DNA from: Silurus meridionalis | Taxonomy: Eukaryota > Chordata > Actinopteri > Siluriformes > Siluridae | Length of the DNA stretch: 64,000 bases | Direction: 5' to 3' | NCBI RefSeq assembly: GCF_014805685.1 | Contig: NC_060900.1 | Location: 7,212,450-7,276,449 of the forward strand | In this document: piece by piece, positions 23,866-36,900 of the stretch | Position numbering within the stretch: position 1 is the stretch's first letter | Layout of the letters: each line of letters opens with the position of its first letter | Program-made: the position numbers and the translations under genes | Notes under the pieces: model-generated | Told to the model about the DNA's origin: nothing | The model's database searches: none | The model's input: the letters and a program-made list of their open reading frames with translations, nothing else

Positions 23866-23881
23866 TGCACCTTCGAATTCA
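23866..23881 (-). other. trh: 5' UTR part of trh exon 2
   Basis: The acceptor CAG at 23884-23882 precedes 16 bp of 5' UTR before the ATG, so the first exon is presumably non-coding, as in other TRH genes. Confidence 0.65.
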
Positions 23882-24199
23882 CTGAAAATGCACAACCCCC
23901 CCCAAGAATGTATAATATAAAAATCATAGACATTATAATATTATATAGTACTAACCAGTAAACAAGTGAAGCCCTTCTCAATATTTAATGTCATCATGGA
24001 GTACCCACAAGTAATGAATTCAGGAGGTTCACTAGGTTACAGATGCATGGTTGGAGATGTGCACAAAATGTGCCAAAAATCATATAACAATAAAAAAAAA
24101 AAAAAAAACATTCACAACAACAGCAACAAAATGTTAAAATGCGCACGTGAGTTTAAAATTGAGCGCACGCGCTTACATGCATGAACTTCTTTGCCTCAC

Positions 24200-24320
24200 C
24201 TGTTCTGCCCGAAGCGGTTGCCTTACGCGCAAAAAAACCTCTTGATCAGTAGCGACCTTGTGATAAAAAACCTTTACACTTCTCTGCTCCACTCGTGACC
24301 AACAAGGCCGGGATTAACAC
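24200..24320 (-). other. trh: Probable non-coding exon 1 of trh
   Basis: A strong donor, CAG followed by GTGAGG, lies at 24200/24199. The upstream TATA box places the transcription start near 24320, giving an exon of about 120 bp. The right boundary is estimated. Confidence 0.55.
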
Positions 24321-24342
24321 TGTGCATCCCTTTAAAGTTTGC

Positions 24343-24414
24343 TTTATATAAGCGCTCGCGCCCCCGTCACACCGTCCAGAGTTCAGCGGAAGCTTCGTCT
24401 CTTTTTTGATGTCA
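24343..24414 (-). promoter_or_regulatory. trh: trh promoter: TATA box and CRE-like sites
   Basis: On the minus strand TATATAAA lies at 24350-24343. Upstream are a CRE half-site TGACG (24369-24365) and TGACATCA (24414-24407), one base from the palindromic CRE TGACGTCA. TRH genes of mammals are driven by CREB/thyroid receptor sites close to the TATA box, so the layout is consistent. Factor binding is inference. Confidence 0.55.
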
Positions 24415-24433
24415 CCAATTCATCATGTGGAAA

Positions 24434-24494
24434 CGTGTGCATGCGTGTGGGTGCGTGTGCGTGCGTGCGTGCGTGTGTGTGTGTGTGTGTGTGT
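24434..24494. repeat. (GTGC)/(GT)n microsatellite upstream of trh
   Basis: GTGC units grade into a pure GT run, about 60 bp, beginning roughly 85 bp upstream of the trh TATA box; alternating purine-pyrimidine, with potential to form Z-DNA. Confidence 0.9.
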
Positions 24495-25129
24495 GGACTC
24501 TAACCTGAGGAGGGCGCAGTGCTTTCCAGGTTCCAAAACTGATTAAAGCGAAGGGACTCATTCATAAAACGGAAAGCCTAGGAGAGATATGCTTTATCAG
24601 AGTTTATCAGAGACTGATGAGTTTATACAGAGACATTTCACGAAAAGATTTGCCCTAAATGTTCAGACTGAATGTTAAAGATATCAAGTCTATTAGGAGG
24701 TGATTTCTTAGAGTTTGTTCTATGTAGGTTTTGCATTATGACATGATGTAATGTTAATGATAAGAAATGTGAAGTGTCCACTGAATTCTTACTGTTTCTA
24801 AAATATTGCAAAAAAATATCACCATATGAACATAATCTAATGTAAACTACTAATGCAGTTCATCAGGGAATAGCACAGTTGTATTATTAAGGGATAAAAT
24901 AATTATTCCATATTTAGTTTTCAGTCTACACTTTAACCTTTTATCAATCTACTGTTTCGACACAGAATAAAATAAAAAAATATGTACAAAGTACAAAGAA
25001 AACACATTTATAGGATTTTTTGTGTGGTTATTAAACTCTTACTATAAAAATCTATAATATTCAAGGCACAGGTGACAGCTGCAAAGGAAAAACTCCCTGT
25101 CTAGATATGAGAAAGAAAACTTTGAAGAT

Positions 25130-25500
<371 letters not shown>

Positions 25501-25703
25501 ATCCCCTTTAAAATATAGTAAGTGCATTATAAATACAGCATCAATCCCAGCAATGGGCAAATTTGGTGCTAAACTGTGGCTAAACTGGAAAGGGCAAATC
25601 TTTAGGGTATCCATGTGAGATCATCTACAGCTGCAGGGGGTGACTCACAAGTGCAGAAGGCTTCAAGCTGAAGTAGATCATCAGGATGAATCATAAAGGC
25701 AAA

Positions 25704-25707
<4 letters not shown>

Positions 25708-25752
<45 letters not shown>
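25708..25752. repeat. (GA)n microsatellite
   Basis: Perfect AG/GA run of 45 bp. Confidence 0.95.
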
Positions 25753-25755
<3 letters not shown>

Positions 25756-27445
25756 GAGCCAGAGCAGTACCAGGTATCCAAGTATATTTACACAGATTCA
25801 GAACTTCATAAGCTGCTGGTTTCCATCCAAAGTTCCCTAAAAATACATTTTATATTTTGATTTTCAAAAATCTTTTGAGGTAATGACCTACAACATTGAA
25901 CTGAAAGAGGGTGTATTTTCTTTTTTTTCATGACTGTATGTATTAAGGTGGCTCAGAGTAAATATGAATGTACCTCTGTTCAATGTTTTTAGTCATCAAG
26001 GTGTTCAAGGTGTTGTGCATTCTGATATGCTTTTCTTTACGTCACAATTGTACAGAGTTTTTATGTAAGTTACTGTAGCTTTTCTTTGGTTCCAAACTAC
26101 CCTGGTCATTCTTTGTTGACCTCTCTTATCAACAAGGAATTTCCAAACAGAGAACTGACACTTCCATGATGTTTTTTCTTTATTGCACCATCTTGAGTAA
26201 ACCTTAGAGACTGTTGTGCAGAAATGGGCACCAATAATTATAGAACGATCAGCTGATAGCTACAGGTTTGTGTCTGTAAGTTTTTATGCATTGCACTACT
26301 GCCACATGATCGACCAATTCGATTTTTAATATTACTGTAAAATAAAATAATTTTTAATTATCAGGGAGAAATAAGAAACTCTAACATGCAGAAGGGATTT
26401 GTGTCTGGCACAATTTGGAGTAAATCTTATAAATCAGGCTCAGAAAAAGATTGGGCAAAACTAGAATAAATTTATGCATTGGAGATACGACAGACAGATA
26501 CAGTCGTTCATTCTGCCACCATCTCAGCCTCACTTGAGGAGGGAGCTGAGGGTAAATGAGTCATTCTGATGGACAGGACTCCCAAAGGGTTAGAGCCTGG
26601 ACTGCTTCCAGTGCACCAAATATTTTAGTCCTATTTGCAATTGACAGGTTAAGATGAGTCATTCAGCTGCACAGAGTATTTCCAATGTTATGAAACGATG
26701 TTAATGCTTACTGACAAACATATGTCATGCCATTGCAATATAATTCGCTAGCTAACTATACTTAAATCCTGAACTGGGATCTGCATATTGTGGTGTTTTC
26801 AAAGAAGAAGCATGATGGAGGAATTTTATAAAAGAACACAGGTTTGGTGCTTAACCACTGAACAGACTTAATAACAAGGGGAAAGGCCATGGGTGGCAAA
26901 TCCTAGGTGTTGCAGATTAGTCCCAGAACAGAAAAACTGGATAAGGTACACAGCAACACTTGCTAATCATGGGTGTATGTGAGCTTATTTATAACAATGT
27001 GTTATAATGCCATATAATGCAACGTGAGCAGCAGTTTGATAGGAAGAGGTTGGCCATTTCTGATTAGTGTCTGTTGTGTTTAAAATGAGAGATGAAGCAC
27101 AATAATAAAACATCAAAGTAAAAGACAAACATGGATAAACAAATTAGCACTCTATCTAAGGAAATTTAACAATGCTTAAGGTATGCTCTTCTAGTGTTAT
27201 TTTTATTAGATTCAATAAAATCTAAGTTTATTGTTCACTTTAATGATGCTCAAAAACACTATATTCACTAATACACAACACACGATTAGAAAATACAGGA
27301 CATATAATATTGGAACAAAACATGACCACAGATGAACACAAATACAAAATCTGACTTTATATAGACAAAATGACAATAATCTATAATTATAGGGACATTC
27401 TTATAAAGTAAGGAACATATTTAAAATCTACACAGAAAAACATTT

Positions 27446-27506
27446 TCATTCATTCATTTATTCATTCATTCATTCATTCATTCATTCATTCATTTATTCA
27501 TTCGTT
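27446..27506. repeat. (ATTC)n microsatellite
   Basis: About 15 units of ATTC with two single-base interruptions. Confidence 0.9.
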
Positions 27507-28879
27507 CACCTCTGTAAATCTGCAAATAAACTGGTAACATAAGGCAGATATTGTAAGATAGACAGCTGCTTCCACATACAGAGACGTCTCAATTTTTCAA
27601 TTGTTCTCAGTTTTATAAATGAAAGTATACACACTTTGTTTGTCTATATCCAATCCACTGATGAGCTGCTGGTGCTTTTGTCTGACACTTCGTTATAATA
27701 ATATTTGACTATCAATTTTATGTTTTCAATGATGTAAGTTCCATAACGAGAGAAAGAAATAATCACACACATCAAGAACCGTGCCTTCTGACAGCACACA
27801 ATGTCAATTGACTGCACACCTCAAAAATTTATTTTTAGTATAAAGTCAAACCATTAGTTGGTTGACAGACTCTGAGTTTTGTGCAGCATGTCCAAGCAGA
27901 ACACAACACTGACACGTCTATATTGCAGGATGATGGCTGTAGGGTGCATTGGGTGAAATCCATGTGTGACTTGTTTGCTAAGTGTGACAGAGCAATAGGG
28001 CAATTGACTGGCTTGTGATATCCCTAAACATTTATCACACAGAAAGCTTGGGATTATTAGTAATAGTAGGTGAATCATCAAAACAGGCCACTGCATCTAG
28101 CAAAGTTTCACATTCTGATTTTACAAGAAGGAAATAAAATTGACAGGCAATCTGTAGAAGTCAGAGAAGGAGTGGGATCAAATTAACAAGACACTGGAGG
28201 AATCCTTAACTGACAAGACCTGCGTATTTTTGTGGTGTTTTTCATCCCACTCAAAGCTTTGCATGTCTGGTGCTGTCAGCGCCCAAAGACTTCCCAATTC
28301 CTACTGCAAATCTCAATTTAAGCACACCAGGATCGCTTGAATTAAGTGATGTTTTACAGGTTGCCAGCCAGTTAATTAGGATATTTTTCAAATATTTTTC
28401 AGGCAAGTTTGCACAGATGAAAAAAATTCTGAGATGTCTAATGACTAAAATGTAAACTCTTCTGGTTTATATTCCTAAAATACTGGCCACTATTACATGT
28501 CTATTTGAATGTGTACCTTCATTTTTTGCACATCATATTAGTTATGTTTTGCCTTCCTTTGTCTCCTTGTGTTACATTTGTTATGATGTTTCTATCATGT
28601 TTCATTCATTTATAAAATGCCATGCCACTTTTTCTTTTCTTTTTTTTCTTTTTGACGTGTTTTTAAAGCCTTACTAAAATATACTTAAATGAGTCAAGTG
28701 CCTTGTTTTGTCATTTCTGCCATATATGAAACTCAAATCAAATCATTGATTTTCACCCTTGTCCCTTGTGCACAGAGACGTCTTCAGATTCTTTTAAGCT
28801 TATAATGATGTAATGTACTGTATATTATGAGATTCAACGGTTTTACAATTTAATGTTGAGGAGTATCATTCTGAAATTG

Positions 28880-29255
28880 TTCCATAATTTGTAGACACAG
28901 TCTTTCACAGATTTGTGAAACTCTGCCCATCTTTACTTCTGAGAGACTCTGCCTTTCTAAGATACACTGTTTATACCCAACCATCTTATTGACATGTTGT
29001 CAATTAAACTCATTAGTTGCAAAACTTTGCTCCAACTTTGTAATTTTAATGTGTAACTTTTTTGAGATTTGTTGCACCCATCAAATAAAAAATTACCTTA
29101 TTTTTTCATTAAAATGGTTAATTTCCTCAGTTTAAACATTTGATATGTTTTACTGTGAATAAAATATGGATTCATGAGATTTGCAAATCATTGTATTCTG
29201 TTAGTATTTAAATTTTACACAGTGTCCCAACTTTTTTGGAATTGGGTTTGTAGAC
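28880..29255 (+). mobile_element. Terminal part of a DNA transposon
   Basis: The right end reads GTGTCCCAACTTTTTTGGAA then TTGGGTTTGTA, a terminus shared by many fish DNA elements, with upstream sequence (GATTTGCAAATCATTGTATT) also typical of that family. No left terminus is visible. Confidence 0.6.
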
Positions 29256-31315
29256 AGTATCAAAAACAATACATATAGATAGAACCAGAAAAATTTAATT
29301 AGACATATTGCATGTCAGTTCGCAGGTACAATAGGATAATTGCACATTGTAAATGTTAATGTAAACATTGTAAATGATAAATAAAAAAATAAAAAAACAT
29401 TGTAAATGATATTGTTCACATTGTTTGGTTTAGTGGACAAGGGGCATGAATGTAAAAGAGCTATCTATATGAACTATCGGATCATATTAGGCATTGTATA
29501 GGTGTTAGTTGTTTTTTAATGTTAATTATAGAACATTAATGATGATGTACATGCTTGGTTCATGTTAAATTATGTCAGGGTATTATTTTAATCCTTAGTG
29601 CAAATAACTACATTACAATCGCAGCAAAAAAAGCATTGTTTTGTAAAAAAATAAGCACAGTAGATCATTTCCAGTGGATCAAAAATGAATATAAACATTT
29701 GGAAAAAAATAGTCATTTAGCAATATTAATCTAGCTTTACACCTGCTCATTCATTTTAAAAGATTCAGGTAAAAATGGACAAGATTATATGATGTATATC
29801 CAGTCATTAGCTGACTAGTTTTGATGGCTTTGTAGCTTCAGACTCCTATTCTGGGCTGACAGGTGTGGAACTTAATGTGAACTTCTTCTATTGTAGTCTA
29901 TCCACCTCAAGGACTGATGGGTTGTGCATTCTCTGCACACCTTCTTGTCAGCTGACACCATGTGTTGCCACTTTCCTCTGACCTCTCCCACAGAACTGCC
30001 ACTCACTGGATGTTTTTTTTTGTTTGTCACATCATTCTGTGTAAACTATTGTATAGACTGTTGTGCTTTTAAGTCCCTGGAGATAAGCAGTGCCTTTAAA
30101 CCTTAAACCATCCAGTTTAGCTAACCAACAATCATGTCACAATCACATCAAGGTCAGTGATATCACACATTTTCATTTATTTTAATGTTTAATGTAAACA
30201 ATTAAGCTATTAAAGTGATCGGTATGATTTGATGAATTGCATCACTTTTGGGTGGATAATTGCATAGATAAGTGTACAGCTGTCCTAATAAACTAGTCAG
30301 TTAGTGTATATTAAATATTATGTGATTCTACACCATAACAACTGGAATGCCTTTTGGCTTGACAAAGCACAAAAAGTTGAGATACATCTTTGATTGTATG
30401 TGAAATTTAAGGAAAACTGACAGTACAGGGGAATTGTACAATCAGTTCTGTAACATATACATTTTACATGTCATATTGTGATCTATCATAAGCTTCCTTG
30501 AATTATTCCGATATCCTCTTGCAGTCAGACAGGCCCCATCCCTGACCATTACTGCACAATCATAGTGAGACCGTCAAGGCGCCAAGAAACTTATTCTGGA
30601 AAAGCAAATATCATTGCACTCGTCTTCATCTAGTCCAAATGAGTTAATTATACGTGTTCAGTCACTTTTTATATATGGCAAAACTCCTGCACTGCTGAAC
30701 AGGGAAGGGTGGTGAGGGAAATTACCACAGAACGACGTAAATCATTACCTCTAAATGTGCTGTCACATCCAATATTTCAAACTGTCAATATCTATCATGT
30801 TTGCGGTTTGAAAGACAGAGCGAAATAAAGGAAGAAAGAAGGACAGCTAAAAGATCACTTCCATTTGGTTAAACAATGAGACGGAAACAACATTATCCTG
30901 AGTAGCATACATAACAGCAATGCAGTTAGCATTGGTAGACTATTGGAGGGGTGTGTGTATGTGCCTGTATGATACACTGAAATAACAATAACCACACCAA
31001 CATAGAGTATATATTATGTATATATTATTATTACATATATGTATTGTGTGTACCTTGTCCTATAGGATTAGCTGAATATGACAAATAGAGTATTTATGAG
31101 ATACAGAAATGCCAAAATTAGGTTACTCAATATGGTGTGTGTGTGTGTGTATATAAGTCAGAATTGCAGAGTGTGCTGAAAAGATTGCACCATTTGTCTA
31201 TTACATGTTAAGTACAACAAACATGAAGAAGAGCCTTTGAGGGAACTCTTTAAAAAGAACAATTCTCCTCTGGGTAAAACTAGAAAGTGTGATTATAAAT
31301 AACTGCTCCTCAACA

Positions 31316-31316
31316 T

Positions 31317-31401
<85 letters not shown>

Positions 31402-31418
31402 GGACGGACGGACGGACG

Positions 31419-31494
<76 letters not shown>
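31316..31494. repeat. Compound (GATA)n(GGAC)n(GACA)n(GATA)n microsatellite
   Basis: About 85 bp of GATA, six GGAC units, ten GACA units, then GATA again. Each boundary is a one-base change, indicating stepwise mutation and expansion. Confidence 0.95.
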
Positions 31495-31499
31495 TATGA

Positions 31500-32690
31500 A
31501 ATTATATCTCATTTTGTTAGAGCATAACTGAAAGGATTTTGCCAAGAACCCAGTCCCTGCATGTCACATGACTTACTGTAGCCACATGTCATGGATTGCT
31601 CAAACCTGCTTCACATATCTAAGTCTCACACTCTTTGTGTCACATTTCTTTTCCATGGTTGTTGTCGGTTGTGTACATCCATACTCAGGTTAAGGTTTGG
31701 TTTGTGTATTTAGTATTTTCTGTTTTCATGTCTTAAAATACAGAATTGCTGCATTTGTATCTGCCATTGCCCTTTGAACAAGACAGTAATCTTGCATAGA
31801 TACTGCAGTTTTGTACCCAAGAACTACAGCTGCAATTATATTTAATGTTGTGTATCTGGAATGAGCATAGGACATTCTTGATTAATTCTTAATCAGTAAT
31901 TCTTGATTACCTAAAGTTTGTAGTATCCAGGTGAGATTATTCACTGAAACACGAGTGAGTCTACACAAGTGCAAATATTTAGGGTATGCATGTGGAGTGA
32001 TGCGCAGCAGCAGAAGTGAGTCACACTCGCAGAAGTGCGTCTCACAGACACGCACTTGCTTTTTCAGTGTCTCACATGCCTGCTTTTACCATGGTATAAT
32101 TAGTAGGTGAAAAGATATGACCCGTGGGGCCTTGCACTCAGCCAGCGCACCAGAGACCGTAATTACAGCTTGAACAAGAACATGCACATGTACATGAGCG
32201 CACGCATCCCGATTAATTACGTACTCAAGAGTTCAGAGAAGAAACAGCTAGGTTGTGCTGCCAGCTAGTATAACATGCAGCCTGCAATAGTTCTTTGCCT
32301 ACGTATTTGTTTAGTCTGACACTAACAAGCAGCTTATATGATAATTTCTATATCTTCCTCCTCATCAATTCAGTGACTTATGAGTGTGTGAGAGAGAAAG
32401 TCACAGTTCTGTCTTTCTCTGTGACAGGAACAATGCAAAGCTAAAAATATCATGTCCTACAGGAGAGGCCCTTGACAGCAATTTTTTTCCACTTGTTTCT
32501 GATACCATCCTTTTCACTTGTCTAAAATATAGGCCTACTTCTGAGTTCTTAATTAGTTAACTAAATATACGCAGCTCCCATGATTCTTAGGAGTGAGGCG
32601 TCTTTATCCCCAGGCAACATGTACATCAACTCGTTTAACTGCTATGAAATGTTTATGCAAAATCTCCAACATGCAATGAATACAAATTCA
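31500..32690. other. Non-repetitive intergenic stretch, possible conserved block near 31970-32290
   Basis: From 31970 to 32290 base composition is more balanced than its surroundings, with motifs such as CGATTAATTACGTAC. No coding frame is convincing. Possible regulatory sequence; see finding. Confidence 0.35.
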
Positions 32691-32709
32691 GTGAATCTTC
32701 TACTGAAAC

Positions 32710-33905
32710 CTGGAAGTAATGAGAAATAAATCCAACTAGCAGCCATTATTAGTGATATTTATTCAAGCTTTACAAAAAGAAATAACTTTAGGCAAACAGT
32801 ACAGTTATAACCTTTGTTGTTTTGCCATTTTTATGCTGTGAACTATTTTCAGGATTTTAATTATACTTATTGAGTTCTTGACTTGAGATAAGAAAAGATT
32901 TCTGAGAATTTTACATGTTGGATATTCATTCTATGAACTGAAGTCTCTGGTATTTTTTTTTCTATGAGTTTCCAAATGTTGTCCTGAATGAATATTGGAT
33001 TCTGCTTGATAGGTGGTAAAGGAGACTATACTGTTACAGTGTCAAGATAAAGACAAGATACTTTCTCCAGCAGACTATAAATTCTTTGTCCTAGGCTTTT
33101 GTTCCCATTTTTTTTGCCCTTTTCCATAAATATTTTTCTTTTTCTGTTGATCTGTACATTTCCTGATGGGGCACTGATACCTGATTTGAACCTACTTGAT
33201 TCAACATGCTCTTTCTATGAAACTTGCCATTTGCTACTTTGGGTAGTCCCACATTTAAATCCTAAAATTTCACACTTAACAAAAACAATTTGTGCCCAAG
33301 TTTACTCCAAGTTATGAGAAATAAATACAACTAACAGACATTAATAGCAATATTTACTGAAGCTACAAAATTAAAATACCTCTAGTGAAAAAGACCGGTT
33401 ATAATATATATTACCAGTTGTCTTGTAAATCTTCATGCAGTGATAGTAACTATTTTCAGTATTTTGATTATACTTTAATTTAAACATTGACTATTGAGTT
33501 GTTGGCTTGAGTTAAAGCAAACCTGGGCTTTTTATGTGTTGGATACTAATTCAGTCATTTTGCAGTCCCTGATATTAAATTATTATATCCTGAGAGTCTG
33601 CACATGTTGTCCTGGATGGATTTGGGATTTTGCTCTTCTAAATAACTTTTCACCTCAGCCACATTATGTAACTTTACATTCATCACAGAAGACAGATGCT
33701 TGATAGTTGGGAAAGGGGAGTCTGCACTCTTGCATTGTCAAGATAAACTTACCAAAATGTGTCCCAGGAGACTGTGGACTGTAAATTCTTTATTCCACGA
33801 TCGATTTTTTTGGACCTCTTTGCTCCTTTGGGTAATCCCACATGGATATCCTAAAGTTTCGCACTTCATAAAAAAAACAGTTTATCCAGTCTTATCCAAT
33901 TCTCG
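32710..33905. repeat. Old tandem duplication, two units of about 595 bp
   Basis: Unit 1 (about 32710-33310) and unit 2 (about 33311-33905) share ordered landmarks: GAGAAATAAAT at 32721 and 33316, ATGTTGTCCTG, TGTCAAGATAAA, GACTATAAATTCTTT versus GACTGTAAATTCTTT, and GGGTAGTCCCACAT versus GGGTAATCCCACAT at 33241 and 33830. The offset is 589-595 bp. The units are clearly diverged with small indels and lack coding potential. Confidence 0.8.
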
Positions 33906-36900
33906 ACACATAAATAATTGCACATTTGAATCTAAAATCCGATGGTGTATTCCTACAGACTACAGTGGTCATATTTAATATCATTTCAACACATTTAGTC
34001 CTGTTTAGCTTTATAATGTAGGAAATAGTAATAATTTATAACCTGTACAATAATTCGTTTCTTTTCAAAGTCTTGGGCAACAGTGTGCAGGTAATCACCC
34101 ACAGGCACAGGTGACCTGGAAGAGGGTGTTAAACCTTTGGATTTTTTTAGGCTACAAAGAAAAAAAGGTATAGCCCAGAGGTAAAAAGTGTATTGCAGAA
34201 AGGGAAAACCAGTAGTGGGTCAGTGCTTCCTCATTAGTTCTAGCATCCTGAACAAAAGCCAGAAACACAGTTTGATTGGCATGCATAGTGTCTGCCTATA
34301 TGTTGGATTGACAGGTTATCTAGCATTCTCTGTGACTCTAAGCTCATACCAATTAATTGTCCCCTGCCTCAGTATTCAGTCCAATTTCTAACTTTAACTT
34401 GAGATTTAACACCATTAATTGGAGTGCCTCCTTTTGGAAAGCAAACCATAAAAACCATTTGTGCTCTGGAGTGATGATGACATGATATAATATCATTTTC
34501 TTCAGCATGAACCAGTACAAACTGACATCCTTGCTCTGAACAAAGAAAGTAAGTTGACTCGAACTATTTTGAACTCTGGTGCCTTTTTAATAATCTTGAC
34601 TCCATGCAAGCAAGAAAAAACTTGTCTTATATCTAGAAGGTCTTGAGCCCTTAGATGGTTCAGGAGTGCCAGCCAAAGTGAAGTTTGTTCTGACCATGAT
34701 CTGATGTTGCATGCAGAATGAGCAATGCTCTAGGCTATAAAGCATCCAGTCATTTTAGTAGATGATCCCCTGTGATGGACCGGTGTCCCATTTAGGGTGT
34801 ATTCCTACCTTGTGCTCTGTACTCTGGCTATCAACTACAGATTCACCACAACTCTGTGTAGGATAAGGAGATTAATTTAGCTGTTTAAAAAATCTTGATC
34901 CATTTCATAGTGCTGAACAAAATACAATAAATTACCATTACGTGTAACCCTCATCTTTGTCTTTATCGCTCAGTAATGTATTATAAAAGCCACCCTTTGC
35001 TTCTGTTTCACAACGAGTCTCAACGTGATGCAGAAGAACAACAATTAAAGAACAGGTTTGGATTCGATGAAGAACACTGTACACTCTCATTAGGCTGACT
35101 GTAAAAGTGAGTCACATACACAAACCCCCACTTATCTCAAGTGGAACTCATGAAGCTTGTAAAATGTGAAATTATCAAGATGAAACATTGCCATTTGGAT
35201 GAAGTGTTTTTACACATTAGCTGGTAATGACTGTAAGGTAAGATACGGAAGGCACTTGCTTTTTGCAGTCAACACAGTAAGATTTAGTGTAACTGGATAT
35301 ACGGTGTATCAGTTAACTGAAATCCCTACTAAACCCTAGTTCTACTGGATGTTTTAGTATCAGTTTAAAGAGAAAACTATCAAGCCACATTTCTGAAATG
35401 TTTGTTGGGGTCAAATAGGAGGCTGAAAAAAGCACACAATAAGTGGAATATCCCTAGAACATCTGGTGACAAGGTGAAAAATATTTAGCAAAAATCCAAA
35501 GCCAAGCATCTCCTGAATCATGCAGCTCTTTGCTCATGGCGACAGAGTTCACTATGGGGAGTCTTGTGACGTAGTTCCACTCCAATGGGCCCCAACATTG
35601 CAGCTCGGTGATGAGACAGTGCTCAATGAACCTGTTAGTACTTCTCCTGTGTCTGTCTCTAAAAAACAGATTCAGGATGTCATTCAGTGGATTTCACACT
35701 GCTTCGATAATGGACGCCAGACAGTATCCTGTGAAACTCCTTTTGACTTTTTTTTTTTTCCAACACTCACAGTTGTTTAAGGTTGAGTAGTAAAAATACA
35801 CCTACTTATAGTTTAAATGATGTCTAGTGGTTCTATCATTATTCTTGTAGAATTATTAATTAGTTAATACTTAAGTTCATAATGACTGATAATTATGTGT
35901 AGAAACTGAGGGATTGGTTGCTTACTGGTTGGAGGTTCAGTTACAAACTGTCACTGTTGGAGTCTTAAGCAAGTCATTTATTCCTTTCTGCTCCAGAATC
36001 TAAAATGGCCAATGCCCCATGCACTGAATACAAACCTTTAAGGACTGATACTACACAACAAAAAACACTGAATTGTACTTGTATGTGTGTATAATTTTGT
36101 GTTTTTATTTCTGTGCTACAAGGCCAATAGCATAGCATAGCATGATACAAGCATTTATGATCGATTATATGACAATACTGATTGAATTTGTGCAAATTGC
36201 CAAAATAAATGTTCTCAAAAAAACCTATATGTATTCATATTTAGTCATAAATTTGAACATTCATTGTCCTATATGGTTTTTTGACATGCTGTTGATTGAA
36301 ATGATGGTGTATACCTCAAGAATGTGCCATAACATCCATAGAAAACACATTAAACCAAGAATGTTTCAATAAAAATAGTTAGAACTGAAACTTTCATAAA
36401 AATTACCAGCAATGGCAGCGCAACATCTTCCCTATATCACTGGATGTAAACTGTCTTAGCAACTTATGACCTTACATTTCACATCTATGACATGGTTATG
36501 TGAGTTTTAATAATGTATGCATGAACCACTGACATCCTGACTTAAAACAACAGCAGGTTTCAAGTTGAAAAAATAAAAGTTAAAGATTTGTGAGTTTTAA
36601 TACATTATTCCATGTATTATTAAGATAAAAAAAAGAGTCAAAATGTCCATCTTTTACTGCGTGGAATGGAACTGTGTCAAAACATTCTTACAAACTTCTT
36701 TTTATAATTAAGAAAATACTCTATTATAGGTCACTTATCAAGAGTTGCAGATTGCATGAAGAAGCTTCAGAGCCCCACCAAAAAATAAGGTGTGCATATT
36801 TTTTAGTTTTCCCTAAGTTCATAGAAAGTTTATCAGCCTCACTATTCATAAACTTTATTAAAAACAAACCAGCCAGTCCACACAAAACTTTCAGGCTTGA

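Larger units (their letters stand above)
25800..31300. other. Intergenic desert, segment 1
   Basis: No coding exon can be supported. The only recognisable contents are an (ATTC)n microsatellite (27446-27506) and a transposon-like end around 28880-29255. Short open frames (for example 27854-28096 and 28270-28455) are unremarkable. Confidence 0.55.

Noticed and set aside
31201..31545. 114-aa frame rich in YLSI repeats
   Set aside because: Translation of the GATA/GACA array.
35520..35780. 86-aa open frame
   Set aside because: Unremarkable composition and no recognisable similarity; overlapping frames are also open.
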